Source: JBBEBE01 sp040882505 (GTDB lineage: Bacteria; Bacteroidota; Rhodothermia; Balneolales; Balneolaceae). From it: a stretch of 64,000 nucleotides of DNA. The DNA is taken from NCBI GenBank assembly GCA_040882505.1, contig JBBEBE010000009.1, positions 272,951-336,950 on the forward strand. Direction: 5' to 3'. The notes under the pieces were generated by a model. The model made no database searches and was not told the origin of the DNA. It saw only the letters and a list, made by a program, of their open reading frames with translations. Below, piece by piece: positions 17,714-27,912 of the stretch (within the stretch, counting starts at the first letter, position 1; each line of letters opens with the position of its first letter). A program made the position numbers and the translations under genes.

Positions 17714-18589
17714 ATGAATCGTTCCGAATTTCTCTATGCAGGAAGTCTGTGGATTGCGACCACCACCCTGCTTCCGTCCATTCACCGACGGATGGACCCC
17801 GCCCGATCCTCTGTGCGCCTGGGCATTGTCACCGATCCACACTACGCCGAACTCTCGACCTGGACGACACGCCATTACCGGGAGAGTCTTTTCAAACTTT
17901 CAGAAGCGGCCCGATTTTTCGATCGTGAGCAGGTTGATGCCCTGTTGGAATTGGGGGATCTGGTGAATGGTGCGGAGGAGAACAATGAGAGGCATGCAGA
18001 GGTTGCCGAGCAGGCACTCGCCCTCTTTCGGGGGCCTCGCTACCACGTACTGGGCAACCATGACCTGGATGCTCTTTCCAAAGAGACGTTTCAATCGATC
18101 GTTCGAAATGAGGGTGTTCCACCGATGGACACGTGGTACTCGACCGACATCGAGGGCATTCGACTCATTGTCTTGGATGCTTGTTTCAAGGAGGACGGGA
18201 CCCCTTATAATGCCGGCAATTACCACTGGCAGGATACCTGGATCCCCCGGAATCAGCTCGACTGGCTACAGAAGGAACTCGACCGGGAGAAGGTCCCGAC
18301 AATCGTAGCCGTTCATCAGTGCCTGAGTGGAGACGAGGCACACCGCGTAAAAAATGCAGAGGAGGTTCGTGCCCTCCTCTCGGGGTCCGGTCAGGTACTC
18401 GCTGTATTCCAGGGTCACCAGCACCAAGGAGGGCACGAACAGATCGACAACATCCACTATGTCACGTTTCAGGCCGTTGTGGAAGGATCGGGAGCATCCG
18501 AAAACGCCTACTCCATTGCAGAGATCCGGGCAGACGGCCGCATCGCCATTACCGGGTACCGCAGGGCTACGGCCTATGATCTCCGATAA
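17714..18589 (+). CDS. Calcineurin-like metallophosphoesterase, exported
   Basis: This 291-residue protein carries the five metallophosphoesterase blocks: DPHY near residue 41, GDLVNG, GNHD, a VHQ histidine and GHQHQGGH. A hydrophobic N-terminal stretch with a MNRSEFLYAGSLWIATTTLL opening looks like a signal or Tat-like leader, so the enzyme probably acts in the periplasm. Substrate is unknown; purple-acid-phosphatase-like or ADP-ribose/CDP-alcohol pyrophosphatase-like relatives have the same blocks. Confidence 0.85.
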   Translation: MNRSEFLYAGSLWIATTTLLPSIHRRMDPARSSVRLGIVTDPHYAELSTWTTRHYRESLFKLSEAARFFDREQVDALLELGDLVNGAEENNERHAEVAEQALALFRGPRYHVLGNHDLDALSKETFQSIVRNEGVPPMDTWYSTDIEGIRLIVLDACFKEDGTPYNAGNYHWQDTWIPRNQLDWLQKELDREKVPTIVAVHQCLSGDEAHRVKNAEEVRALLSGSGQVLAVFQGHQHQGGHEQIDNIHYVTFQAVVEGSGASENAYSIAEIRADGRIAITGYRRATAYDLR

Positions 18590-18720
18590 CAGGAACTCCC
18601 GGAGGGGATACCGAGGAGTCGTTCTTCGTCGAATCCCCCCAGGCAGATCTTGCGAAGAGAGAGAAAAATGGGTATATCCGGGTCGTTCGGACAACCACCC
18701 AAGAACCAAATCCTGACATC

Positions 18721-20454
18721 GTGCAAGCAAGCTGGGTCGCAGCTCTCTCACTGTTTCTCTTCTTTATCGGATACCGGTACTACTCCCGTTTTCTGGCCGA
18801 AAAGATCTTTCAATTGGACCCTTCGGCGGTCACACCGGCTCACACGTACAAAGACGGAGTCGACTATGTTCCGGCCAACAAGTTCGTTCTCTGGGGACAT
18901 CACTTCACCTCCATCGCCGGTGCTGCCCCCATCGTCGGACCCGCCATCGCCGTCTATTGGGGCTGGCTTCCCGCCATGCTTTGGGTTGTCATCGGGACCA
19001 TCTTTGCTGCAGGTATCCATGATTTCGGTACCATGGTTCTTTCGATCCGAAACAAAGGGCAGTCCATTGGTACCCTGGCAGACAAATTGGTGGGAAAGCG
19101 CGCCAAACTTCTCTTCCTCTTCATTATTCTGATTTTGGTACTGATGGTCAATGCGGTGTTCGCATGGGTGATCTCCAATCTGTTTATCACGTTTCCGGCC
19201 AGTGTACTCTCCATCTTCGTACAGATTCCGTTGGCAGTCTGGATCGGATTTCGCGCCTGGCGTGCGACCGGGAACATGATCGTCCCCTCCGTTCTTGCAT
19301 TGATTGCAATGTACGGGACGGCCATTCTCTCCAGCTACATTCCCGCCATGCAGATCGATCTGGTTCAATGGTTCGGAGGCGAGGAGAGTATCGTCCTTTT
19401 TGGACTCAGCGGCATGGAAATGGCATTCTTCACCTGGATCGTCATCCTGATGGTCTATGTCTATTTTGCCTCGACCCTACCGGTCTGGATGCTCTTGCAG
19501 CCTCGTGATTTGATCAATGCCTGGCAATTGTTGTTGGGCTTGGGGATCCTCTATGCCGGTCTATTTGTCTTGAGTCCGGAAATAACGGCTCCACCCACCA
19601 ATCCGGAATCGACCGACGTAGGCTGGTTCCCGCTTCTTTTCATCACCGTCGCTTGTGGAGCGATCTCCGGATTTCATGGATTGGTCTCCTCCGGTACGAC
19701 GGCCAAACAGCTCGACAAAGAGACCGATGCCCGGTTTGTCGGATATCTCGGGTCGGTTGGCGAGGGCATGCTGGCCTTGATCACCATCGTGGCCATCGTC
19801 ACATACTTCAACACCACCGGCGAATTTTTAGCGCACTACCACTCCTTCGCCAATGCCAGCTCCGGTGGTCTGGCCATCTTTGTCGAGGGCGCTGCCGTTC
19901 TGGCGGGAGGTGTCGGCATCCCACTTCAGGCCGCTCAAACGATTATCGCCGTCATTGTGATTAGTTTCGCAGCCACAACGCTGGATACATCGGTGCGGCT
20001 CATGCGATATATCCTCAACGAGTTGGGGGAAACGTACCACATCCGCCCGTTGACTCGTCTGCACATCTCGACCATTGTGGCCGTAGGAAGCAGCACCCTG
20101 TTGGTTCTTCTTCCCGAAGGACCACACGGCTTCGGTTCCGGCGGGTACATCCTGTGGCCCCTTTTTGGTACCTCCAACCAGCTATTGGCTGGTATCAGTC
20201 TGCTTCTCCTGACCATCTGGCTCAAACGAAACGGACGTCCGATCATCTACTCGCTGGTACCCATGGTGTTTGTTCTGGCCATGACCCTCTGGGCCATGGG
20301 AAGCCAGGTCATCTTCGACTGGTCCGGACTCGGGAAACATGACATGGATCTGTTGCTCTTCACCTTTGGCTCCATCATTCTCGGCTTTACGCTCTGGATC
20401 GTTCTGGAAGCCGTCCGGTTGGTTCGAAATCCTGAAAACAGCTCTGAATCGTAA
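18721..20454 (+). CDS. cstA: Carbon starvation protein CstA-family transporter
   Basis: This 577-residue inner-membrane protein has about 16 hydrophobic helices and the CstA signatures GYRYYSRFLAEKIF, DGVDYVPANKFVLWGHHFTS and IAGAAPIVGPAIA, then FHGLVSSGTTAKQLDKETDA. CstA and its paralogue BtsT import peptides and/or pyruvate in enteric bacteria; which applies here is unknown. The GTG at 18721 starts right at the first helix, as in the family. It ends 6 bp from the stop of the oppositely oriented peptidase. Confidence 0.93.
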   Translation: MQASWVAALSLFLFFIGYRYYSRFLAEKIFQLDPSAVTPAHTYKDGVDYVPANKFVLWGHHFTSIAGAAPIVGPAIAVYWGWLPAMLWVVIGTIFAAGIHDFGTMVLSIRNKGQSIGTLADKLVGKRAKLLFLFIILILVLMVNAVFAWVISNLFITFPASVLSIFVQIPLAVWIGFRAWRATGNMIVPSVLALIAMYGTAILSSYIPAMQIDLVQWFGGEESIVLFGLSGMEMAFFTWIVILMVYVYFASTLPVWMLLQPRDLINAWQLLLGLGILYAGLFVLSPEITAPPTNPESTDVGWFPLLFITVACGAISGFHGLVSSGTTAKQLDKETDARFVGYLGSVGEGMLALITIVAIVTYFNTTGEFLAHYHSFANASSGGLAIFVEGAAVLAGGVGIPLQAAQTIIAVIVISFAATTLDTSVRLMRYILNELGETYHIRPLTRLHISTIVAVGSSTLLVLLPEGPHGFGSGGYILWPLFGTSNQLLAGISLLLLTIWLKRNGRPIIYSLVPMVFVLAMTLWAMGSQVIFDWSGLGKHDMDLLLFTFGSIILGFTLWIVLEAVRLVRNPENSSES

Positions 20455-20460
20455 CCCGGC

Positions 20461-22866
20461 TTACGGCTCCATGATCCCCCTGCCGAGAAGATGCCGGGCA
20501 AAATAGTCCCAGGTAAGCTGAAGGTTGTACGGTTCATTTACATAGGCGTGATCCCGGTCGGGAAAGACCATCAGATCGAACCGTCGTCCCTGCGCCATGA
20601 GTCGGTCGATCAATTGCCAACTCATGACCGGATGGACGTTGGTGTCTGCCGTTCCATAGGTAAGAAGCAGTTTCCCCTTCAACCGATGGGCCAAGCGGTG
20701 AATCTCTTGGTTGCGATAGCTCATTCCCTCGCGTAGAGGAACTCCTTGATATTTCTCGCCCCAATAATCCGTGTAGAGTGCATTATCCAGATTCCCCGCA
20801 CCGGCCACGCCCACATGAAATACCTCCGGGTAGCGCAGCATCGCCGCCACCGTTGCATACCCGCCACCGGAATGGCCATAGATTCCCACTCGATCCAGAT
20901 CGATCCAGTCGTGTCTTTCGGCCAGCTGCTGCAGAGCGACCACCTGATCCTCCAACCCGTTGTCGGAGAGATTGCCATGCCACCACGTATGAAACCGGGC
21001 AGAACGAAAAGGAGTGCCAAATGCATCGAGCTGCATCACCACAAATCCGAGTTGAGACAATGCATGTGCCTGCCCGCGCCGGTAGGTCGAGAACGATCGG
21101 GCACCCACACTGCCGGTTTGCGGTCCGGGATAGATGGAAACAACGACCGGATACCGTCTGGAGGGGTCAAAATCTGCCGGCAGAAAGAGAAGCCCGTACA
21201 GATCGGTCTCCCCATCCCTCGCTTTGACCGTAAAGGGGCGAGGCGGTTCAAATCCGACGGCCTCCAATCCGCCAATCCAGGCTTCTTCGAGCAGATGAAC
21301 CTGCCCACTCTCCAGATCCATCCACTCGGCAACCGGATATTGATCCGGTCGAGAACGATTGATCACTGCCATGGACCCGTCCGGTGAGAGCGTCACCTGA
21401 TGATGGTCATCCCCGGGAGTGAGACGTACAATCTCGTCACGATTCAGATCCAGTCGATAGAGCTGCTCGAAATAGGGATCCACCCCCGGCTCCCGTCCCA
21501 TGGCGGTGAAGTGCAGAACCCCCTCTTCCCGATTCCAGTCGAGCAGATCAATCACATTCCACTCCCCCGACGTGACCTGCCGCTTGAGCTCCCCACTCTC
21601 CAGGTCATACAGATAGAGATGTCCCCACCCGTCGCGCCTGGAATACCAGAGCAGCTCCCGACCCTCGTGATCCACGCGCCAGTTCGGCTCGGCTCGTGCT
21701 TTCAGATTGCTCTCGAAATAGGGATCCAGTGTCTCCCGGAATCGGACACGGGACGATCCGGATTCGGCATCGATCTCGACCAACGTGGCCGTCCGGTAGT
21801 CCCGGGAGATCTCGACCCGGTAGAGCGTCGAACTGTCCCGGCTCCACTGTGTATCGACCCAAGCCCCGTCCCGAATCAGACCACAGCAGTTGGATGCACG
21901 CATCCAGGTCGGTTCGCGCTCCACCGATATCACCATCTGTCGATCCAGATCCACAATCACCGTCTCCAGTTTTGGCAAAAGAGAATCTCCCGGCATCGCA
22001 TACGGACGTGACTCGACAACCGGTCGTCCCCCGGCCATCCGTAAAACGGACAGTGCCCCGACACCCCGTTCGTCCAGTTGATAGGTCGCCACCTTCCTTG
22101 AGTCGGGTGACCATCGAACCACCGGCCGATCCGACCGTCGCCAGCCCTGCGAGTCGAGCGCATATGCATACCTCTCCACACCGTCAACAGTCAACGGCAC
22201 CGTCTGACGCGTCTCCCGATTCCAGAGGTGGAGATTGTGATCCCTGGACAGCAAGTAATTTCGGCGATTGGGAGAGGCGACCGAGTTTTCCGGGGGACGC
22301 ACTCGCTCGACCGGATCTTCACACACCCAGCTGGTTCGATCACACGACCAATAGTGATTCTTGTAGATAAACGAGAGTCGCTCCCCATCCCGGCTGTACC
22401 GAAATGTTCGAAACGGCACCTCCCCGTTTGGCGGAGGTGTTCCCGCTTTCCGGGTGATCGCATCGACCAACTGTTGATGATCAAACGCGGGGCGGATCTC
22501 TCCTCCTTCTGATCCGTCCACATAGCGAAACCGAACCCCCTCCGGAGTCCGGACCCGATACCAAAACACATTCCCGGACAGCCAGTCGGGTTGAACCGGC
22601 GCTTGGTAGAGCTGTTCCTGCAGGTTCCAGGAGAGATACGAAACCGCTCGCTCCAACCGCAGATCCATCTCCTCCTGCGTGGGCACCTCCGGTTCGGCTT
22701 GCTCAGAATTCACCGGTTCACCCAAGGACCCTGTAGACGAACAAGATGAGAGCAGAAGCAGCATGATCCAGACTGAAATCCATCTCGCATACCTCCCTCG
22801 ACCCGATTGGCAGACCCCTCGAGCGTCGCGGACATCCCCCGATTTTTTGTTTCCATTCTTTATCAT
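20461..22866 (-). CDS. S9-family (DPP-IV-like) serine peptidase lipoprotein
   Basis: This 801-residue protein has an N-terminal beta-propeller (roughly 100-540) and a C-terminal alpha/beta hydrolase. The catalytic triad is readable: Ser666 in GHSGGGYA, Asp741 in TADTNVH and His773 in DRDHAY. It should cleave dipeptides from peptide N-termini. An N-terminal hydrophobic segment ends LLLLSSCSSTG, a lipobox, so it is a periplasmic or outer-membrane lipoprotein. The ATG at 22866 was used, but it leaves about 33 residues before the hydrophobic segment, so the real start may lie slightly downstream. Facing CstA, it may supply peptides for uptake, which is inference. Confidence 0.9.
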   Translation of the reverse strand: MIKNGNKKSGDVRDARGVCQSGRGRYARWISVWIMLLLLSSCSSTGSLGEPVNSEQAEPEVPTQEEMDLRLERAVSYLSWNLQEQLYQAPVQPDWLSGNVFWYRVRTPEGVRFRYVDGSEGGEIRPAFDHQQLVDAITRKAGTPPPNGEVPFRTFRYSRDGERLSFIYKNHYWSCDRTSWVCEDPVERVRPPENSVASPNRRNYLLSRDHNLHLWNRETRQTVPLTVDGVERYAYALDSQGWRRSDRPVVRWSPDSRKVATYQLDERGVGALSVLRMAGGRPVVESRPYAMPGDSLLPKLETVIVDLDRQMVISVEREPTWMRASNCCGLIRDGAWVDTQWSRDSSTLYRVEISRDYRTATLVEIDAESGSSRVRFRETLDPYFESNLKARAEPNWRVDHEGRELLWYSRRDGWGHLYLYDLESGELKRQVTSGEWNVIDLLDWNREEGVLHFTAMGREPGVDPYFEQLYRLDLNRDEIVRLTPGDDHHQVTLSPDGSMAVINRSRPDQYPVAEWMDLESGQVHLLEEAWIGGLEAVGFEPPRPFTVKARDGETDLYGLLFLPADFDPSRRYPVVVSIYPGPQTGSVGARSFSTYRRGQAHALSQLGFVVMQLDAFGTPFRSARFHTWWHGNLSDNGLEDQVVALQQLAERHDWIDLDRVGIYGHSGGGYATVAAMLRYPEVFHVGVAGAGNLDNALYTDYWGEKYQGVPLREGMSYRNQEIHRLAHRLKGKLLLTYGTADTNVHPVMSWQLIDRLMAQGRRFDLMVFPDRDHAYVNEPYNLQLTWDYFARHLLGRGIMEP

Positions 22867-22969
22867 GCCATGTCTCCGTCTCCGACCGGAAGCCGTGTTC
22901 TCCTGTATACGTTTAAAGAGAGACAAATAAACCGTAGATTTGCTGTTTGTCAACGAGAATCGATAGAGA

Positions 22970-24697
22970 GTGCCCTTCAAGTCTCCCAACATGCGGATGG
23001 ACACCCCGTTACACCTCTGTTTCCCATCCGAATGCCGGACCGTGCACAGACTCGTCATTGGATGGATGTTGGTTCTCCTGCCGGTCGTCCTCCAGAGTCG
23101 ACCGCTACAGGACCCGCCGATTGAACACCCGTCGCTTCAACCACAATATCTGCTCATTCATGTGGACGGGATCTCGGCCGACCATCTTCGAGAGGAGTGG
23201 CAAGAGGGACGACTCCCGCACCTGAAGGCCCAATTCGGGGAAGCCGGCTGGATTCCGGATGCGATCACCTATCTGCCGAGCAAAACACCGATGGTCGTTT
23301 CCAGCGTCCGGAAATCAACCCCAATACAGGAGAGCCCCCTGGTCAGTTGGGCAGGGGCTGATCGACTGACCGGACAACCGTTTACCGGTATTGATACGTT
23401 TCGGGAGATGATCCGCAGTAAATCGCGACTCGGCATGGCGAATCTGCTCTATGGCATCCCGTCTCTCTCCTGGCTAAACATCGTTGCCACCCGGAATCTG
23501 CCCGATTTTGTGAGCCAGTACCCGACACTGGAATACTACTGGTACCCGATCGATACGATCGGTCACTTCTATGGAGAAGAGACCTATCTGGAGAAGATCC
23601 ACGAGTTTGATCGCCACATCGGTTCCATGCTTGAGAAGATTAATCCGACAATCAACGTGATTCTCTACTCTGATCACGGAATGGCCTTTGGCCGGGGATT
23701 ACAAACCGATGAACAGATTCGCGAACGGTTCGGAGAAGACGTCCGAACCGCCTCCTACCCCAACATCTACCTGAGTGAACCGGACGATCCGGCCCACCGG
23801 GGGGAGATGGCGCGGAGGATCGTCTCGGAGACCGATATCGATTTTGTCTTCTATCTGCAGAGCGAAGGCCGAGTGGTGGGCATTCATGATCACGGGGAGA
23901 TGGTCATCATCGAAGCACCGGGCGGTCATCGGTATCGCTACGGTGTGATGGGGCAAGATCCACTCGGGTTCACTCAAGCAGGGTACCAAGGAGAACTTTG
24001 GAGTGACGAAGAGTGGCTCGAGTTCAGTTACGATCTGGACTATCCCGCTGCCCCGTCACAAATTTTTCATCTACTCGAGAACAGTAGCGCAGGAGATCTG
24101 GTCACCTTCCTGGAAGCAGGCCGGTTCAACCAGACCGACTACAGTGCCGAGGGGAATCATGGCGGATTCACGCGTCAGGAGGCTTCCATCCCGATCTTTT
24201 TTCGCGGGCCGGATCTAACCATGCTGGAGGGAAGAGAGACGATTGCACTGAACAATTTAATGAAAGAGATCGGCTCTCCTGATTTTGACCGAACACCTCG
24301 ACGGGATCGGCACCATCTCTACGGATCCCACCATTTGAGACAAGACGAACAGCGACTGGGTCTCACTCTGTCGCTGCACTATCGCTGGCAGCTGGGCGGC
24401 GAACTCCACCTTCATCGCGACAACTTGGATGATCGATACAACACGTGGATTGCCGGCGACATCTTCCGAAGCTACATTGCGCGGGTCTGGGTGGGGATGG
24501 GCCTGCAGGGAGAAATGTCCGGAAAAACGAGTGGAGAGTTCCATCTCATCCATGAACTTCGGTATCGGCGCTGGCATTTCCAGAGCCACTTTCGAACGCA
24601 CTCCGGGAATCGATACCGGCTGATCTTCGACGTCGCTCCGGCGATCGGAATAGAATGGATCAATTTTCGGGAACTGGGCCTTCGTCTCCGCATCTAA
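22970..24697 (+). CDS. Alkaline-phosphatase-superfamily phosphodiesterase with C-terminal extension
   Basis: This 575-residue protein follows an N-terminal hydrophobic segment with a type I phosphodiesterase/nucleotide pyrophosphatase core. The metal and nucleophile blocks can be read: HVDGISADHL (first Asp), LPSKTPMVVSS (likely Thr nucleophile), YPIDTIGHFYG (Asp and His), YSDHGMAFG and EGNHGG (His). The last 110 or so residues are strand-rich (LGLTLSLHYRWQLGGELHLH) and do not resemble the family, so they look like an added domain. The start is uncertain: GTG at 22970 or ATG at 22994. It converges with the histidine kinase gene with 4 bp overlap. Confidence 0.8.
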   Translation: MPFKSPNMRMDTPLHLCFPSECRTVHRLVIGWMLVLLPVVLQSRPLQDPPIEHPSLQPQYLLIHVDGISADHLREEWQEGRLPHLKAQFGEAGWIPDAITYLPSKTPMVVSSVRKSTPIQESPLVSWAGADRLTGQPFTGIDTFREMIRSKSRLGMANLLYGIPSLSWLNIVATRNLPDFVSQYPTLEYYWYPIDTIGHFYGEETYLEKIHEFDRHIGSMLEKINPTINVILYSDHGMAFGRGLQTDEQIRERFGEDVRTASYPNIYLSEPDDPAHRGEMARRIVSETDIDFVFYLQSEGRVVGIHDHGEMVIIEAPGGHRYRYGVMGQDPLGFTQAGYQGELWSDEEWLEFSYDLDYPAAPSQIFHLLENSSAGDLVTFLEAGRFNQTDYSAEGNHGGFTRQEASIPIFFRGPDLTMLEGRETIALNNLMKEIGSPDFDRTPRRDRHHLYGSHHLRQDEQRLGLTLSLHYRWQLGGELHLHRDNLDDRYNTWIAGDIFRSYIARVWVGMGLQGEMSGKTSGEFHLIHELRYRRWHFQSHFRTHSGNRYRLIFDVAPAIGIEWINFRELGLRLRI

Positions 24698-26847
24698 CGG
24701 GCGGAACCGGAGGAGTCTGTGGAGCGCAAACCGGACGCTGATCCATTCTCCGGGAACCGAATCCAGAAATCCGTCCCCTTTCCGGGAACGGATTCAAATT
24801 CGATGACCATTCCCTGCTTTTGTGCCAACTCTTGACTGATGACCAACCCCAGTCCGGTACCTGCTTCGTTTTCTGTCCCGCGCCGGCCATTTCCCGGATT
24901 GGAAAAGAGTTCCGATTGCACCTTTTCGGGGATGCCGACCCCGTTGTCCTTGACAAGAAGTCGCGGATTTTGTGAATCCTCTGCATCCAGTGTCAAACAG
25001 ACCTTTTGTCCGGCATCACTGAACTTGATCGCATTGGAGACCAGGTTTTGCAAAACCACCCGGAGCATCTGCCGATCGGCGACCACTTCAAAAGATGCCG
25101 GCACCGATGACTCCAATCGAATCTCTTTCTCTCTTGCTTGTGGCGTCATCGAATCCAGTACTTCGGAAACCAGAGGACTGACAACCACACGAGAGAGAGT
25201 TGGTTCAATTCCCTCGAGTTGACTCTTTGCCCAGTTCAGGTACTCCTGGAGCATGGTCAGACTTCGGTTCAACTGACCATCCACCTGTTGCAGCAGCTCC
25301 TCCCGCTGCTCTGGCTGCAGCTCCTCTTCCCGAATGAGCCAGACCAGTGCCTGAAGCTGCGTCACCGGGGTACGCAGATCGTGAGCCAGAATCGATATGA
25401 GCTTGTCTTTGGTTTCGTTGAGCCCGGTGAGTTGATCCCGCTGTGCGGCAACCTCCCGGTTCAACTCTTCAAGCTCCTTCTGCCGTTTCCCGAGAAGACG
25501 ATTCATCTCTTTCTGACGACGAACACTCCGGTAAAGAACTCCGAGAATCATGGCGGAAAGCAGCAGAAAACCGACGACGAACCAAATCCACTGTCGTTGC
25601 CGTGCGACGCGCTCCTCCAACAGTTGATTGACCCGTTTTTGATCCTCCACGTTGAGTAGAACCTGGTACCTCGATAGAGCCTCTTCTTGATTCAATGAAC
25701 GTAGTGAATCGCTCAAGTTGAGTAACGAATCTGCCCAAGCAATCGCCAGGTCGGGGGGTCCCCCATCCCGATACACTTCCCACAATCCACGAATGGGCCC
25801 CTCCTCCAATGCCGGGGATCCGGACTGCCGGGCGACCTGCAACGCTTGCTGAAAGTGAAAAGCAGCCTGTTCAAACATTCCCTGTTCGTGCGCCCAGCGA
25901 CCCAGACCGTTATGATTGTAGTATGCTCCCTGAGCGATTCGATTCTCCATGCTCATCTCAAGTGACTGCATGAAGGACTCCTCGGCTGATTCATAGGATT
26001 CCAGATCCAATTGAACCATCCCCCGATTGTAGAGCACCTGAATGGGTCGGATTCGATTCTCCGGACCCGCGAGCAAAATGGACTCTTCAAAAGCGTTGAG
26101 CGCTTCCTGCAATCGCCCTGTGTCCTTGTAGACAAGCCCCAAATTCAACAACGCTCTGGATTGCCCCCTCGAATCGTCCATATCCCGAGAGACCTCCAGC
26201 GATCGAGTCAGATACTCTTGTGCCATATCGTAGGCCTCTTCTCCCCGATAGAGTTCTCCGATATTGTTCAATATGATCGACTCCGTCTCCCGGTCCCCAA
26301 GCGATTGCATGACCTCCAAACTTGTCAGATAACGGCTCAAGGCAGCTTCCACATCCCCCAGATCCTTGTAGACTGCCCCCATATTCTGCTGTACACCGGC
26401 GATATAACGATCCTCGTCGAGCTGTTCCACACGATCGAGGACCTGCTGGTAGAGGGTGAGGGCCCGTTCATAGTTCCCCTGTACCGTGTGCGCATTGGCC
26501 AAGACATTCACCAATACATATCCACGCTCTCGCTGGAGCCACATCTCTGCTTCGTTGTCCAGATCCTCGATCACCTCCTGATAACGCCCCATATCCTCAT
26601 ACGTGGAGTAGCGTCGATCCAGGAGTTCAATCTCCAGCTCCTGATCTCCCTGTTCACGCGCATATTCAAGAAGCTCCGGAATCCGCTCCAATCCCTGTAC
26701 CCGCTCTTGAAGCGACTCTTCTTGTCGGAATTGCTCCAACCAGGCTTCCGGGTCGCTGGCAGTCTCCTGTGCCCGGACCTGAAACGGGAAAAGAAGGGCC
26801 ATTACCATGCATCCCAACAAATGGATCAAGAGTGAGCTTCTCTGCAT
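24694..26847 (-). CDS. Membrane sensor histidine kinase with N-terminal TPR repeats
   Basis: This 717-residue protein has a signal peptide (LLFPFQVRAQ), about seven TPR-like repeats over residues 60-370, one transmembrane helix near 425-445 (WIWFVVGFLLLSAMILGVLY), a coiled coil, a HisKA domain with phospho-acceptor His in ILAHDLRTPVTQL, and an intact HATPase domain: N-box NLVSNAIKFSD, G1 VKDNGVGIP and G2 TGLGLVISQEL. The periplasmic TPRs would sense a protein or peptide ligand. No response regulator is next to it. A secreted protein is encoded 12 bp upstream on the same strand. Confidence 0.93.
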   Translation of the reverse strand: MQRSSLLIHLLGCMVMALLFPFQVRAQETASDPEAWLEQFRQEESLQERVQGLERIPELLEYAREQGDQELEIELLDRRYSTYEDMGRYQEVIEDLDNEAEMWLQRERGYVLVNVLANAHTVQGNYERALTLYQQVLDRVEQLDEDRYIAGVQQNMGAVYKDLGDVEAALSRYLTSLEVMQSLGDRETESIILNNIGELYRGEEAYDMAQEYLTRSLEVSRDMDDSRGQSRALLNLGLVYKDTGRLQEALNAFEESILLAGPENRIRPIQVLYNRGMVQLDLESYESAEESFMQSLEMSMENRIAQGAYYNHNGLGRWAHEQGMFEQAAFHFQQALQVARQSGSPALEEGPIRGLWEVYRDGGPPDLAIAWADSLLNLSDSLRSLNQEEALSRYQVLLNVEDQKRVNQLLEERVARQRQWIWFVVGFLLLSAMILGVLYRSVRRQKEMNRLLGKRQKELEELNREVAAQRDQLTGLNETKDKLISILAHDLRTPVTQLQALVWLIREEELQPEQREELLQQVDGQLNRSLTMLQEYLNWAKSQLEGIEPTLSRVVVSPLVSEVLDSMTPQAREKEIRLESSVPASFEVVADRQMLRVVLQNLVSNAIKFSDAGQKVCLTLDAEDSQNPRLLVKDNGVGIPEKVQSELFSNPGNGRRGTENEAGTGLGLVISQELAQKQGMVIEFESVPGKGTDFWIRFPENGSASGLRSTDSSGSAR

Positions 26848-26859
26848 TTTCGGCGTCCC

Positions 26860-27711
26860 TTACTGCACCTGAACGTCTTGAACACGCATGACCGCTCGTC
26901 CGGCCTCTTCCAAATTGAGCAGACCCTCGAACTGTTTCATCTGTGGCATGATCTGCTCTTCAATCATTTGACGTTGGGCTTCCGGCATCTGTTCCAGTTG
27001 ACGCTCCATCTCTTCCATGGCCCGTCTGGCTTCGGCCATCTGTTCTTCGGAAATCATCTGATCAAGACCCTGCAGTTCGAACTCCATGGCCCAAGGAACG
27101 GGGAATCCGGCATGTTCCCGGTAGTCCGACAGTCGAAAGTGTACCGTAATCTGCTCTCCATCTTCTCCGACTTGTCGAAAAGTGACGGCTCGGACCAGTT
27201 TATCGGCAGCATCCACAAAGATCTCGGCAGATTCCAGCTCGAAGTCACCGGCAACCTCCTCATCCACCACGGCATCACTCGGGTTCAGCCCGGCCAAAAA
27301 CTCGGTATCTTCAACAAGAATTCGATACCCGTTCAATCCGTCAAGTGCCTCTTCCGAAATGGATGTCGCGTTTCGAATGATCGAAGGCAGGACATCGTCA
27401 TACATCCCCTCAAAAAGCCCTTCAAACTCCCCCTCGGAATCAACTTGACGCAAAGTCGGTCGGCCATCCACTTCCACCTTCTCCAATATGGCGGTCGATT
27501 CCATTCCCTGAAACATTCCCTCATCCATTGTGGAGGTAATCTCCAGCCGTTCCACACCGGAAAGCCGATCCTGATAGAGCTCTTCGATTTCCAGTGCGAG
27601 TGACTCCCGATCGATCTGGGCATCAACTGTTGCTGTTCCGACGAACAATATGGCGATTCCCAAAAAAAGGGTGATCCGTATCTGACGAGTGTGACGATTG
27701 ATGAATTTCAT
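26860..27711 (-). CDS. Secreted protein of unknown family, upstream of TPR kinase
   Basis: This 283-residue protein has a signal peptide (ITLFLGIAILFVGTATVDAQ). The body is acidic and strand-rich with a loose similarity to LolA/outer-membrane lipoprotein carrier-like folds, and a helical, methionine- and glutamine-rich tail (EMERQLEQMPEAQRQMIEEQ). The start is well supported: GGAGGAG lies just before the ATG at 27711. It precedes the TPR histidine kinase by 12 bp, so the two are very likely cotranscribed. A role as ligand or accessory of that kinase is a guess. Confidence 0.65.
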   Translation of the reverse strand: MKFINRHTRQIRITLFLGIAILFVGTATVDAQIDRESLALEIEELYQDRLSGVERLEITSTMDEGMFQGMESTAILEKVEVDGRPTLRQVDSEGEFEGLFEGMYDDVLPSIIRNATSISEEALDGLNGYRILVEDTEFLAGLNPSDAVVDEEVAGDFELESAEIFVDAADKLVRAVTFRQVGEDGEQITVHFRLSDYREHAGFPVPWAMEFELQGLDQMISEEQMAEARRAMEEMERQLEQMPEAQRQMIEEQIMPQMKQFEGLLNLEEAGRAVMRVQDVQVQ

Positions 27712-27912
27712 AGACTCCTCCATTATTGGAATGGCAATCCGGGGAGACGTACCCCTGATTGCGCATTGAATATACATACCAGACAACCGTTTGTGTTCTA
27801 TTGACAGAAACCAAGATAGAGACTGGGATAGACTTCTGGCAATCGGATTTGGAAGATGGATGGAATGGATCTCGACAGTGTGGACAAGGATTGGTATCTT
27901 TGGCTTCTTTTC

